From Deltaproteobacteria bacterium (GTDB lineage Bacteria > DRYD01): DNA of 18,573 nt. How positions within the stretch are numbered: position 1 is the stretch's first letter; each line of letters begins with the position of its first letter. Below, piece by piece: positions 7,364-14,963 of this stretch. The stretch covers positions 1-18,573 of the forward strand of contig JAPYWL010000019.1 of assembly GCA_028276365.1 (NCBI GenBank). The letters are read 5' to 3'. The notes under the pieces were generated by a model, which saw nothing but the letters and a program-made list of their open reading frames with translations, did no database searches and was not told the origin of the DNA. The translations under genes and the position numbers were made by a program.

Positions 7364-8380
7364 TTATAAGTATTTTTGAATTAGATATGGTAAAGATTTA
7401 GTAAAATAGGAGATAATAATATCAGCACCAGAGCGTTTAATAGACAGTAATATTTCTAATATTAATTTTTCTTCATCTATAAAGTTTGAAACATTTTTAA
7501 TCATTGCGTATTCTCCTGAAACATTATAAGCAGCTAAAGGTGTTTTAATTAATTGCTTTGCTTGATATATTATATCTAAGTAAGCTAATGCAGGTTTTAC
7601 CATTACTATATCAGCACCTTCTTCTATATCCTTTAAGATTCTGTTTATTGCTTGCTTAGGGGATAAAGGGCTTATTTGATAAGAGGATCTATCTCCGAAT
7701 TTAGGAGCAGAATCAGCTGCCTCTCTAAAAGGAGAATAAAATACTGAATTAAATTTAGCAGAATAAGCCATTATTCCTACATTATAATATCCTAATTTAT
7801 CTAACAGTTTTCTTATATAAGCTACTTGAAAATCCATATTAGAGCTAGGAGCAACAAAATCTACCCCCGCTTGAGCATAAGCTACTGCAGCCTTACCTAA
7901 TAATCCTAATGTTAAATCATTATCAACATAATTATTTATATCCACTACTCCACAATGCCCACTATCAGTATACTCACATAAACAAACATCAGCAAATAAT
8001 AAAATATCATCTTTAAACTCTTTTTTTAATAAATCTATAGATTTAACAACGATACTATCTTGATCATAAGCATATTTTCCAAATTTATCCTTCCTATCTT
8101 CTACTCCAAATAATATAAAATTCCTTATCCCTAAGTTTAAACATTCATTAACTTCTTTCAATAAATTATCAATAGATATTCTAAATATTCCTTTCATTGA
8201 TGAAATCTCTTCATTCTCTCCAAATCTCTTAATAAACAAGGGATAAATAAAATTATTAATATTTAAATTAACTTCAGATACTAATTTTATAATATTTTTA
8301 TTTTTTCTTAATCTTCTATCCCTTTTAGTTTTATTTAGAGAATTTATGATATCCCTGCTAATTATATTGAAGTCATTCAT
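7364..8380 (-). CDS. hemB: Porphobilinogen synthase (delta-aminolevulinic acid dehydratase)
   Basis: HemB condenses two molecules of 5-aminolevulinate to porphobilinogen in tetrapyrrole synthesis. The 338-residue length is normal. The two catalytic lysines are Lys209 in MAYSAKF and Lys262 in MVKPALAYLD. The metal site DVCLCEYTDSGHCG has Cys133, Cys135 and Cys143, the arrangement of zinc-dependent enzymes rather than the Asp-type magnesium form. PFREAADSAPKFGDRSSYQ and VSGEYAMIK are also conserved. The usual MDG before the substrate region is MDF here, a minor oddity. A GGGGAAGGG stretch precedes the ATG as a plausible ribosome binding site. The 614-residue gene lies 55 bp upstream on the same strand, so the two may be co-transcribed. 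The stop is one base from an orphan CRISPR-type repeat. Confidence 0.97.
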   Translation of the reverse strand: MNDFNIISRDIINSLNKTKRDRRLRKNKNIIKLVSEVNLNINNFIYPLFIKRFGENEEISSMKGIFRISIDNLLKEVNECLNLGIRNFILFGVEDRKDKFGKYAYDQDSIVVKSIDLLKKEFKDDILLFADVCLCEYTDSGHCGVVDINNYVDNDLTLGLLGKAAVAYAQAGVDFVAPSSNMDFQVAYIRKLLDKLGYYNVGIMAYSAKFNSVFYSPFREAADSAPKFGDRSSYQISPLSPKQAINRILKDIEEGADIVMVKPALAYLDIIYQAKQLIKTPLAAYNVSGEYAMIKNVSNFIDEEKLILEILLSIKRSGADIIISYFTKSLPYLIQKYL

Positions 8381-8435
8381 AATAACCCTTCCCCTTTCTT
8401 GAATTATTACTTTAAATTATTCAATTCTAATTTTA

Positions 8436-10280
8436 TTAGTTTTGAATTTTAATAAAATTTAAAGAAGAAACATAGTAATTATAAATAATATCAGTTAAAG
8501 CATCTTTAATTAGGTTTTCAGGAAATACTTGTAATAATTCAGAATAATCTTTTAAGATGAAATTTAAATTTTTATCAGAAACTACATTATTAATAATTAT
8601 ATTTAAATACTTAGATTTCAAGTTATCAAGAACATTATTAGAATTTAGGGATTCTAAATTTTGTAAAAAAGATAAAAACAATGTTTGATTTAATAAAAAT
8701 TTAGGATCATAAGTAGTAGTAAATCTTGGAATAATCCTAATTAATACACTATCAAGGGATTTTAAAAATGAATCAGTAGGATATATAGAATTATTAAATA
8801 TATTTGAAAAAGCTTTTTGATAAAGATACTCAGAATCTGGATATAATTTAAATAAATCCAAAATTTTAGATTTTATAATGCTTATGTATTTTTGGTAATT
8901 AGGATCAGATTTATTTAATTTAGTAGAAATTTTAGTAAGCAAATTTAATTTAAAATAAAATTCATTTGATTTAGGCATATTATTAAAAGTAGATAAAAAA
9001 ACTCTTAATGAGATTTTATTTAACATATCTAATAAAGCCATTATCTGATTTTTATCACTTGAAAAAGTTATATCAAAAATTGATTGGAATGCAGGTTTAT
9101 TGATAAAAAAGTTTCTTAAATTAGATAACATGGCTTTAAAATTAGTATCAATTTGATTAGTATTTAAATAGTTAATCATTACAGAAGTTAATAAAAACAA
9201 GTATAAATAATCTAAAGAATCTCCATTATTATTTTGACCAGATTTAATAGAATTAACTAAATAAGATGATACAGAATTAATATATAATGTACTTAAATTA
9301 GTTGCTATATTTTTTTTCAGTTCTTTTTTATCAAAATCTATATTATTAACTATGTTTTTTATTATATTATCTTGATTGGGCGTTATTATGGAATTATCTA
9401 GTAAATCAGGATTTACAGATTTAGATAAATTTAAATTATAAATAAAATTAATCAATTTACTAACTTCTTTTTCATTAGTTTTATAAGACACATTAAAATA
9501 GCTACTTAGTAAATCTACAAAAACTCTATAAAAATTAATATCCAAAATTTGTTTATTATTATCATAAAAAGATTTAAAAGAATCTTTTAAAGGTTTAATT
9601 AATTCAAAACACTCATTAATAAAAGAATCTACATTTAAATACATATCTTTAGTTAAGTAATTAAGATTAGATAAAACAAAGGATAAAGTTTTAGCTTTAA
9701 AGTATAATTCAAAAACTTTATCATAATAATTTGGATCAAGATTTATAGGATTTAAAGTAGGTAATATAGTTTTTATGTTATTTAAAATAAAGGCATTAGC
9801 TTCTGAGAAAATTGGTAAATTTGAAGATTTTTGATACTCTGATAATATATTATCGTTATTTTCTTTCATTAAATTCTCTACTTTACTAAGAACATCAGTA
9901 TAATTATAAGATCCTTTATTAGAAACTAAGAACGCTATATAAGATGAAATAGATACTAAATAATTAAAGTTTTTTAATAATGAAAGACTAAAGAAATTAT
10001 AAAAAGGTTCTAAAATTTTAGCTAAACCTATCTGGTTGTTTATTAATTTATTATCTTGAATAATATTTTCTAAGTTTTCATTTATAGCCTTATAAAGATT
10101 GGAATTATAAAATGAGTAATTATAATTGTTTTTAGCAAATATAAAAGTGCTGTATAAATCAGAAGAATTTAAATAGAAATCCTGTAATGATAAAATAGAT
10201 AATTCTTCTTTCTTGTTATTCTTTATTTTTTTGTAAATATTTTTAAAAAAACTGCTTACTTTTTTTAAATTTACTTCCAT
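8436..10280 (-). CDS. Large helical protein of unknown function
   Basis: A 614-residue protein that I do not recognise. It begins with a basic stretch (residues 1-25, many Lys) and has no signal peptide. No segment is long and hydrophobic enough for a clear membrane span, so a cytosolic location is inferred. It reads as continuous amphipathic helices rich in Asn, Leu, Ser, Lys and Phe with short polar turns, suggesting an alpha-solenoid or bundle. No nucleotide-binding or catalytic motif is visible. The start has no Shine-Dalgarno sequence. It lies 55 bp upstream of hemB and could share its transcript, but nothing in the protein suggests a role in haem synthesis. Confidence 0.8.
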   Translation of the reverse strand: MEVNLKKVSSFFKNIYKKIKNNKKEELSILSLQDFYLNSSDLYSTFIFAKNNYNYSFYNSNLYKAINENLENIIQDNKLINNQIGLAKILEPFYNFFSLSLLKNFNYLVSISSYIAFLVSNKGSYNYTDVLSKVENLMKENNDNILSEYQKSSNLPIFSEANAFILNNIKTILPTLNPINLDPNYYDKVFELYFKAKTLSFVLSNLNYLTKDMYLNVDSFINECFELIKPLKDSFKSFYDNNKQILDINFYRVFVDLLSSYFNVSYKTNEKEVSKLINFIYNLNLSKSVNPDLLDNSIITPNQDNIIKNIVNNIDFDKKELKKNIATNLSTLYINSVSSYLVNSIKSGQNNNGDSLDYLYLFLLTSVMINYLNTNQIDTNFKAMLSNLRNFFINKPAFQSIFDITFSSDKNQIMALLDMLNKISLRVFLSTFNNMPKSNEFYFKLNLLTKISTKLNKSDPNYQKYISIIKSKILDLFKLYPDSEYLYQKAFSNIFNNSIYPTDSFLKSLDSVLIRIIPRFTTTYDPKFLLNQTLFLSFLQNLESLNSNNVLDNLKSKYLNIIINNVVSDKNLNFILKDYSELLQVFPENLIKDALTDIIYNYYVSSLNFIKIQN

Positions 10281-10348
10281 ATTTTATATATTAATTTTAT
10301 TCCTTTTAAATAAGTAAAATATTTGTTAATTTTTAGTAAAAATTTAAA

Positions 10349-10440
10349 AATCAAAATCAAAATTCCCTTTAAAATAATACAAAATAACAAGAAATTCAAT
10401 ATACCAAAAAATCGTTATCACACTAAAAATTTCTATAATA
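10349..10440 (-). pseudogene. Relic of an MFS transporter gene
   Basis: These 92 bases align without gaps to 13494-13585 inside the intact MFS gene, with about 15 mismatches by eye (about 84% identity). Read on the minus strand, the fragment keeps FS-I---YI-F--ILYYFKG-FDFD in the same frame as residues about 245-275 of the transporter, then reaches TAA where the intact gene continues with YLG. Similarity fades on both sides. It is a decayed partial copy in the 265-bp gap between the 614-residue gene and the next plus-strand gene. Nothing else supportable lies in that gap apart from the ribosome binding site of the downstream gene. Confidence 0.8.
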
Positions 10441-10545
10441 TTAATTAAAAATATCTATTTTAGATTTGGTAATTTTATTTTGCTAATTTTATGAGGATTA
10501 CTTGGATAAAAAGTATAAAATAATAAAAGGAGAGGATATAAATTT

Positions 10546-11091
10546 ATGAATTATAAAAAAAATTCAAATCATAAAAAATTTAAAAATAAAGAATTTAAAA
10601 ATAAAAATAAGAAAGGCTTGTTCTTTGGTTTCTTAATAAAAAATATCGTAATATTTTTAGTAATTTTTATTTTAGCTTTTAAATTATTTATTCTTTATAG
10701 TCCATTATCAAGTGATAGAAAATATCAAGATTTTTATTTACAAGTAAAACATGTTTTAGACTTATCAATTGATTTTAAACTCAACCTAAGAAATTATAAC
10801 TTTAATGATATTTCTTTTAGTAAAGAATTTTTAACAAATTTCAGTATTTTATTTAAGCAATATTACATAAGAAATGATAAAATAATATTTATAAATGCTT
10901 TTAATACTCCTTGCTACTTTCAAGATAATAACTTTATAATAGAAACAATTGCTGATAAAAACTATATCCCTTTAAAGGTAATGTTAGATATAGACGCTAA
11001 TTTAGATGATGGGATTCCAAATACTGGAAAGATAAAAAGCAATGTAAATAACTATTATATAGGTTGTCAAATTATCATTAATCTTTATTAA
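10546..11091 (+). CDS. Membrane-anchored protein with acidic C-terminal loop
   Basis: A 181-residue protein. Residues 1-24 are strongly basic (Lys/Asn), residues about 25-50 form one hydrophobic helix (GFLIKNIVIFLVIFILAFKL), and the remainder is presumably outside the membrane. Near the C terminus is an Asp-rich loop, DIDANLDDGIPNTGKI, followed by a second Cys; the two Cys of NTPCYF and IGCQI could form a disulfide. Similar DDG-P-TG loops occur near the C-terminal disulfide of type IV pilin-like proteins, but the prepilin leader and Glu5 are absent, so I do not call it a pilin. GGAGAGG lies about 10-15 bases before the ATG. The PriA-like gene follows 53 bp downstream on the same strand. Confidence 0.75.
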   Translation: MNYKKNSNHKKFKNKEFKNKNKKGLFFGFLIKNIVIFLVIFILAFKLFILYSPLSSDRKYQDFYLQVKHVLDLSIDFKLNLRNYNFNDISFSKEFLTNFSILFKQYYIRNDKIIFINAFNTPCYFQDNNFIIETIADKNYIPLKVMLDIDANLDDGIPNTGKIKSNVNNYYIGCQIIINLY

Positions 11092-11095
11092 TTTT

Positions 11096-11135
11096 TTATT
11101 TTATTAATGAATTTATTATTTTATTAGTAAATTTA
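11096..11135 (+). repeat. Two-copy 20-bp AT tandem repeat
   Basis: Two adjacent 20-base units, 11096-11115 and 11116-11135, share TTATTTTATTA and a closing ATTTA and differ at about two or three positions. They fill most of the gap between the membrane-anchored gene and the PriA-like gene, where a ribosome binding site would be expected and none is seen. Confidence 0.65.
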
Positions 11136-11144
11136 ATTTATTAT

Positions 11145-12980
11145 ATGCAGGAATTAATATTTTTTGTAATATCTAAGAATTTTGGGATAAAAACAAAAGA
11201 AAAAACCATAAATCAAGATACTTTTAATCATATTTACTTCATAAAATTAAAAAACAATTACCTATATGGCTTTTTTTTAGAATCTAAAGATTTATTAAAT
11301 ATTTATAAAAACCACAATCCATTAATAATTAAACTTAATAAAATAAATATAATTGATCAACTTAAATTACCATTACTCAAAAAGATTCAAAATAATTTAA
11401 TAAATATTTTAAAGGAAACTAATCTAAATTTATTAAAAGTCCTAGAATCTTTAATAAAAAAAATAATAAAATTTAATTTAACACTTAAAGTAAAATTAAC
11501 TAATAAAACACATACTAAAACCAATAAGTACATTGAAGATTTAAAAAAAAAATATAATTTAGAAATCTTTAAAGATGATATAAAAGATAATGAAATAATA
11601 CTAAAAATAATATTAAAATCAAATACTCAAAAAGATATAAAAAAAGAATTGAAAAAAATTTCAAAAATCTTACAAATTCCTTTAAAATATCTAAAAAATA
11701 ATCAAATAGATTATGAATTTAATTTAAATGAAAATTACGAAGAACTATATAAAATTTTTTTCATTTTAAAAAATAACAAAAAAACTTTAAAATACAAATA
11801 TAACCATACAATATTCCCAAACTACAATTTAAATGATTTTTTAAATAACTTTAAAGATATTCTTTCTAAATTAGATAAAAACTTCATAAATGAAACCAAT
11901 ACAAATAAATTACATACCAAAAAAATAATCGTTTTTATTTTTATAAGAAATATAGAACAAATAATAAAAGATAAAAAATATATTATTTTAGAGAATCAAG
12001 ATATAATATTTTTTATTTCATCCTTTACAGGATTTTTAATCTATGATTATTTTGATTATATTTTAATATTTGATAGTTATACCTTCAAAAAAAATGAATT
12101 ATTAAACAAGTTATTAAATTTTAATAAAAACATCAACAAAATCTTTCTAAACTATCTTATAATTAAAAATAATAAAGATCATATAAAACTAATTTATGAA
12201 AAACTAAATAAAATAAAAGAAAAATTACATTCTTATAATACATTAATAACAGCTATTAAAAATAATTCAAATATAAATAATGAGTTTATTAACATTAATA
12301 ATAATTTTAACTGGTGGTATTTTACACAACATAATAAATTTTATTATATCTATTGTAGAAATTGTTTAAACAAGCCTTATTGTGAAAATTGCAATTCTAT
12401 TATAAAAGAAAAAATAAATCTCAAAATAAATAAAAGAATTTTTAATAAATTATACACTAAATTAAAATATAAAAAAATAAATATTGAGCAAATGATAAAC
12501 AATTTAGTATTAGAATGTAAAAATTGTGGATTAAAATATGATATATTTAATTGTCAATATTGTGATTCTTTTAATTGGAAAATAAAAATATTTGATCCTC
12601 AAAAATATATTAATCACATTCAAAATGAACTGAAAATAAAATTAAATAAAATAGATTATCAAAAAATATTTTCATTTTATTACGATATCTATTTAACTAA
12701 TTTAAGAGAAACATTAAAAAATAACTTTTCAAATATAATTATATTTGATTACTATTTCTTAGAATTTCCGTTTATTATAAAAGAACTAAACATTATTTTT
12801 AATTTATTAGAATTAGAAAGGATATTTAATCCTAAATATTTTTGTTCCCTTGAAAATAAAGAATTTTCTTTAATAGAATATATCTCAACTTTAACTACAG
12901 ATATTTATAATTTTGAAGAACATATGAATAATTTACTTGACTTAGAAGAAAAAATAAGAGAAATAAATACTAACCCATAA
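11145..12980 (+). CDS. Diverged PriA-like zinc-binding protein lacking helicase motifs
   Basis: A 611-residue protein very rich in Lys, Asn and Ile. Its firmest feature is an eight-cysteine set: Cys404, 407, 413, 416 (C-x2-C-x5-C-x2-C) and Cys458, 461, 470, 473 (C-x2-C-G-x7-C-x2-C, followed by DS). This matches the order and near-exact spacing of the two zinc sites of the primosomal helicase PriA, which precede its conserved C-terminal region. The link between the two quartets is about 25 residues longer than in E. coli PriA. The N-terminal 60 residues could be the 3'-DNA-binding domain. The Walker A (GSGKT) and DEAH motifs expected between are missing; IFDSYTF at about residue 300-310 sits where DEEH might be. 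Actinobacterial PriA also lacks helicase motifs, so a non-motor replication-restart role is possible. Another zinc-ribbon family is the alternative. No ribosome binding site is seen. Confidence 0.6.
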   Translation: MQELIFFVISKNFGIKTKEKTINQDTFNHIYFIKLKNNYLYGFFLESKDLLNIYKNHNPLIIKLNKINIIDQLKLPLLKKIQNNLINILKETNLNLLKVLESLIKKIIKFNLTLKVKLTNKTHTKTNKYIEDLKKKYNLEIFKDDIKDNEIILKIILKSNTQKDIKKELKKISKILQIPLKYLKNNQIDYEFNLNENYEELYKIFFILKNNKKTLKYKYNHTIFPNYNLNDFLNNFKDILSKLDKNFINETNTNKLHTKKIIVFIFIRNIEQIIKDKKYIILENQDIIFFISSFTGFLIYDYFDYILIFDSYTFKKNELLNKLLNFNKNINKIFLNYLIIKNNKDHIKLIYEKLNKIKEKLHSYNTLITAIKNNSNINNEFININNNFNWWYFTQHNKFYYIYCRNCLNKPYCENCNSIIKEKINLKINKRIFNKLYTKLKYKKINIEQMINNLVLECKNCGLKYDIFNCQYCDSFNWKIKIFDPQKYINHIQNELKIKLNKIDYQKIFSFYYDIYLTNLRETLKNNFSNIIIFDYYFLEFPFIIKELNIIFNLLELERIFNPKYFCSLENKEFSLIEYISTLTTDIYNFEEHMNNLLDLEEKIREINTNP

Positions 12981-13044
12981 ATAAACTAAATAATAAATAA
13001 ATAACTTACTTACGATATTTTCAAGTAAATTAAGAAATTATTGA

Positions 13045-14319
13045 TTAATTCTTTTGATAAAATAAAATTTGGTTTCTAAATAAAAAGAAAAATAAAATAG
13101 AAATCAATTGAATAGAAAAACTAAATAAGAGCATATAATCAAACCCTAATTTTTGATAAATCAAACCTAAAAATAAGCTACCAACAAACCAACTTAAGCC
13201 AAAAAAAGTATGGAATAATCCAAATCTTTTACCGATATTTTCTTCCTCACTTTTTAAAGATACTATTATTTTAAAAATAGTTTCTAAAGAACCCAAAGCC
13301 CATCCCCAAAACAATGAAACAATAATAAATATTAATACATTTTTTATAAAAAATAATAATACAGGATAAAAAACAACCAAAGCTAAAGAAAAAATAATAA
13401 CAAAAGTAGGATATTTTTTAAAAAAAATGGAACTAATAAATCCACCAACTGCACTACTTACCATCGCTATAGAATATAAAACAACTCCCAAATAATCAAA
13501 ATCAAAACTTCCTTTAAAATAATACAAAATAATAGGGAAATCAATATATCCAAAAGCTATTATCATACTAAAAATTACCATAATATAATAATGATTTAGC
13601 TTAAATCCAATTTTATTTTCTTTAGTATTAAATTTATCCTTTATTTCAATTTCTGTATCTTTTTTATGATCGTTAATATTATTTTTAATTTCATTTTCAG
13701 TTATTTTATTAAAGTAGATGTTAGCTAAAAATAGATGTAAAAAAACTAATAAAATAGGTATCCCTAACATAAGAAAAGCTAATTTATAATGATAAATATC
13801 TTTAAATTTAAAATAAAAAAAGAAAAAGGATAAAATCAAAGGTCCAATAAAAGCTCCTAATTGATCCATTAAATGATGTATCCCAAATATTTTATTACTT
13901 TCTATATTACATTTATTAGAAACAATAAAAAAGACAGAATCCCTAGGTGGAATTCTTAATCCTTTACCAAATCTTTCCAAAAATACTAAAAACCAAACAA
14001 AATAATAACTATTAGCAAAATATAATAATGGGACACTAATAAGATTTAAAAAATATCCTAAATATATTATTAAAAATTTTGCTTTCCTAAATTTATCAAC
14101 AAAATATCCAATAAAATATCTAACAGAATACCCAATGAATTCAGAAAAACCAGCAACTAATCCTAAATAAAAAACAGGGATATTTAATAATAAAAAATAT
14201 TGTCCTAAAATAGATCTACTACCTTCATAAATAAAATCCGCTAAAAAACTAACTATACTTAAATTTATTACTACTAACCACCCATACTTCCTTAAATTAA
14301 AATAATGTTTATTATCCAT
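13045..14319 (-). CDS. Major facilitator superfamily transporter
   Basis: A 424-residue polytopic inner-membrane protein with about twelve hydrophobic segments, probably a proton-coupled secondary transporter of unknown substrate. The cytoplasmic loop GYFVDKFRKAKF fits MFS motif A between helices 2 and 3. ERFGKGLRIPPRDS at about residues 114-127 is typical of a broad bacterial MFS group. The central loop, about residues 205-235, is long and charged (Lys, Glu, Asn), as usual between the two halves. There is no strong Shine-Dalgarno site. It converges on the PriA-like gene with 64 bp between the stops. A decayed fragment of a second copy lies at 10349-10440. The substrate cannot be inferred from the neighbours. 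Confidence 0.9.
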   Translation of the reverse strand: MDNKHYFNLRKYGWLVVINLSIVSFLADFIYEGSRSILGQYFLLLNIPVFYLGLVAGFSEFIGYSVRYFIGYFVDKFRKAKFLIIYLGYFLNLISVPLLYFANSYYFVWFLVFLERFGKGLRIPPRDSVFFIVSNKCNIESNKIFGIHHLMDQLGAFIGPLILSFFFFYFKFKDIYHYKLAFLMLGIPILLVFLHLFLANIYFNKITENEIKNNINDHKKDTEIEIKDKFNTKENKIGFKLNHYYIMVIFSMIIAFGYIDFPIILYYFKGSFDFDYLGVVLYSIAMVSSAVGGFISSIFFKKYPTFVIIFSLALVVFYPVLLFFIKNVLIFIIVSLFWGWALGSLETIFKIIVSLKSEEENIGKRFGLFHTFFGLSWFVGSLFLGLIYQKLGFDYMLLFSFSIQLISILFFFLFRNQILFYQKN

Positions 14320-14431
14320 TTTATATTATAATTTTCAATTTTTAATTATAAATAACCTTTTAAATTTTTTCAAAATTTTTAAACACTTTGAATATTAATA
14401 AAACAAAATTAATAAAAAATAAAAAATTAAT

Positions 14432-14467
14432 AAAAAATAAAAAAGGGGGTAGTTTAAATACTCCCCC
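14432..14467 (-). terminator. Intrinsic terminator of the delta-60 lipoprotein gene
   Basis: Read on the minus strand, GGGGG-AGT-loop-ACT-CCCCC forms an eight-pair stem with a bulged T and a six-base loop, followed by TTTTTTATTTTTT (complement of 14432-14444). It lies about 40 bases past the stop of the lipoprotein gene. It is the only GC-rich hairpin in the window's intergenic DNA, and is extended by a run of eight C on the plus strand (14463-14470). Confidence 0.8.
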
Positions 14468-14506
14468 CCCTAATACCTTTTTCTTTTTTTTTATTTAATC
14501 TACTTC

Positions 14507-14809
14507 CTACTTATACTTCCATATTACCATATCATAATTACCACTACTATTTTTACTAAAACCAGTTACATATATCTTACCATTACTATCTACATATATT
14601 GAATTACCATAATCCTCAGAATCAGAGCCCGCTGCGTTATCATGGACTACAAATCCTGTACCATTAAATGAAGTATCTAATACTCCACCAGATCCACCAC
14701 TTTCTCCAGATCCACCACTTCCTCCAGATCCGCCACTTCCTCCGATACATCCTGTCACTATTGATATCATTATATATGCTACTATTATCCATAATATCCA
14801 TTTTTTCAT
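14507..14809 (-). CDS. Short lipoprotein with one delta-60-type propeller unit
   Basis: A 100-residue protein. Residues 1-20 form a lipoprotein signal peptide with VTGC as lipobox, so Cys21 would be lipidated and the protein anchored in a membrane. Residues 22-42 are a flexible Gly-Gly-Ser linker. Residues 43-100 are one repeat of the delta-60 / DUF5122 beta-propeller type: LDTSFNGTGFVV, then SIYVDSNGKIYVTGFS and a final DMVIWKYK. Such proteins normally carry many of these units, so this is either a minimal form or a truncated gene; the frame ends in TAG where the next unit would begin, and no continuation is visible before the terminator. AGGAGGTG at about 14816-14823 gives a strong ribosome binding site. 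It is isolated, with its own terminator. Confidence 0.85.
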   Translation of the reverse strand: MKKWILWIIVAYIMISIVTGCIGGSGGSGGSGGSGESGGSGGVLDTSFNGTGFVVHDNAAGSDSEDYGNSIYVDSNGKIYVTGFSKNSSGNYDMVIWKYK

Positions 14810-14963
14810 TTTTTCACCTCCTTTTTAGATTGATTAATATATTATTTTAGAAAAGAAAAAAAAAAAATCCTGCTAAAATTTCTTTAATTTTAATATCTGT
14901 AAATTAGGACAAAAATGGTTTTAAAATTCTTTTAAGCTTAAATTCCTTAAATATTTTTTTTCT

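Noticed and set aside
12981-13044. Weak inverted repeat (CTTACTT...AAGTAAATTAAG) between the convergent PriA-like and MFS genes, considered as a terminator.
   Set aside because: The stem is short and AT-only with a long loop and no T run on either strand.
14689-14748. Short tandem repeats considered as a CRISPR or regulatory repeat.
   Set aside because: They are in-frame Gly-Gly-Ser codons of the lipoprotein linker.
14668-14850. Plus-strand open frame of 60 codons with His-His-Phe-Leu repeats.
   Set aside because: It is the antisense of the Gly-Ser linker and signal peptide of the lipoprotein gene; the repeats only mirror the GGS codons.
14930-14946. TTTAAGCTTAAATTCC near the end of ATPase copy B, considered as a repeat remnant.
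   Set aside because: It shares only the AGCTTA core; the rest does not match and there is no second copy.
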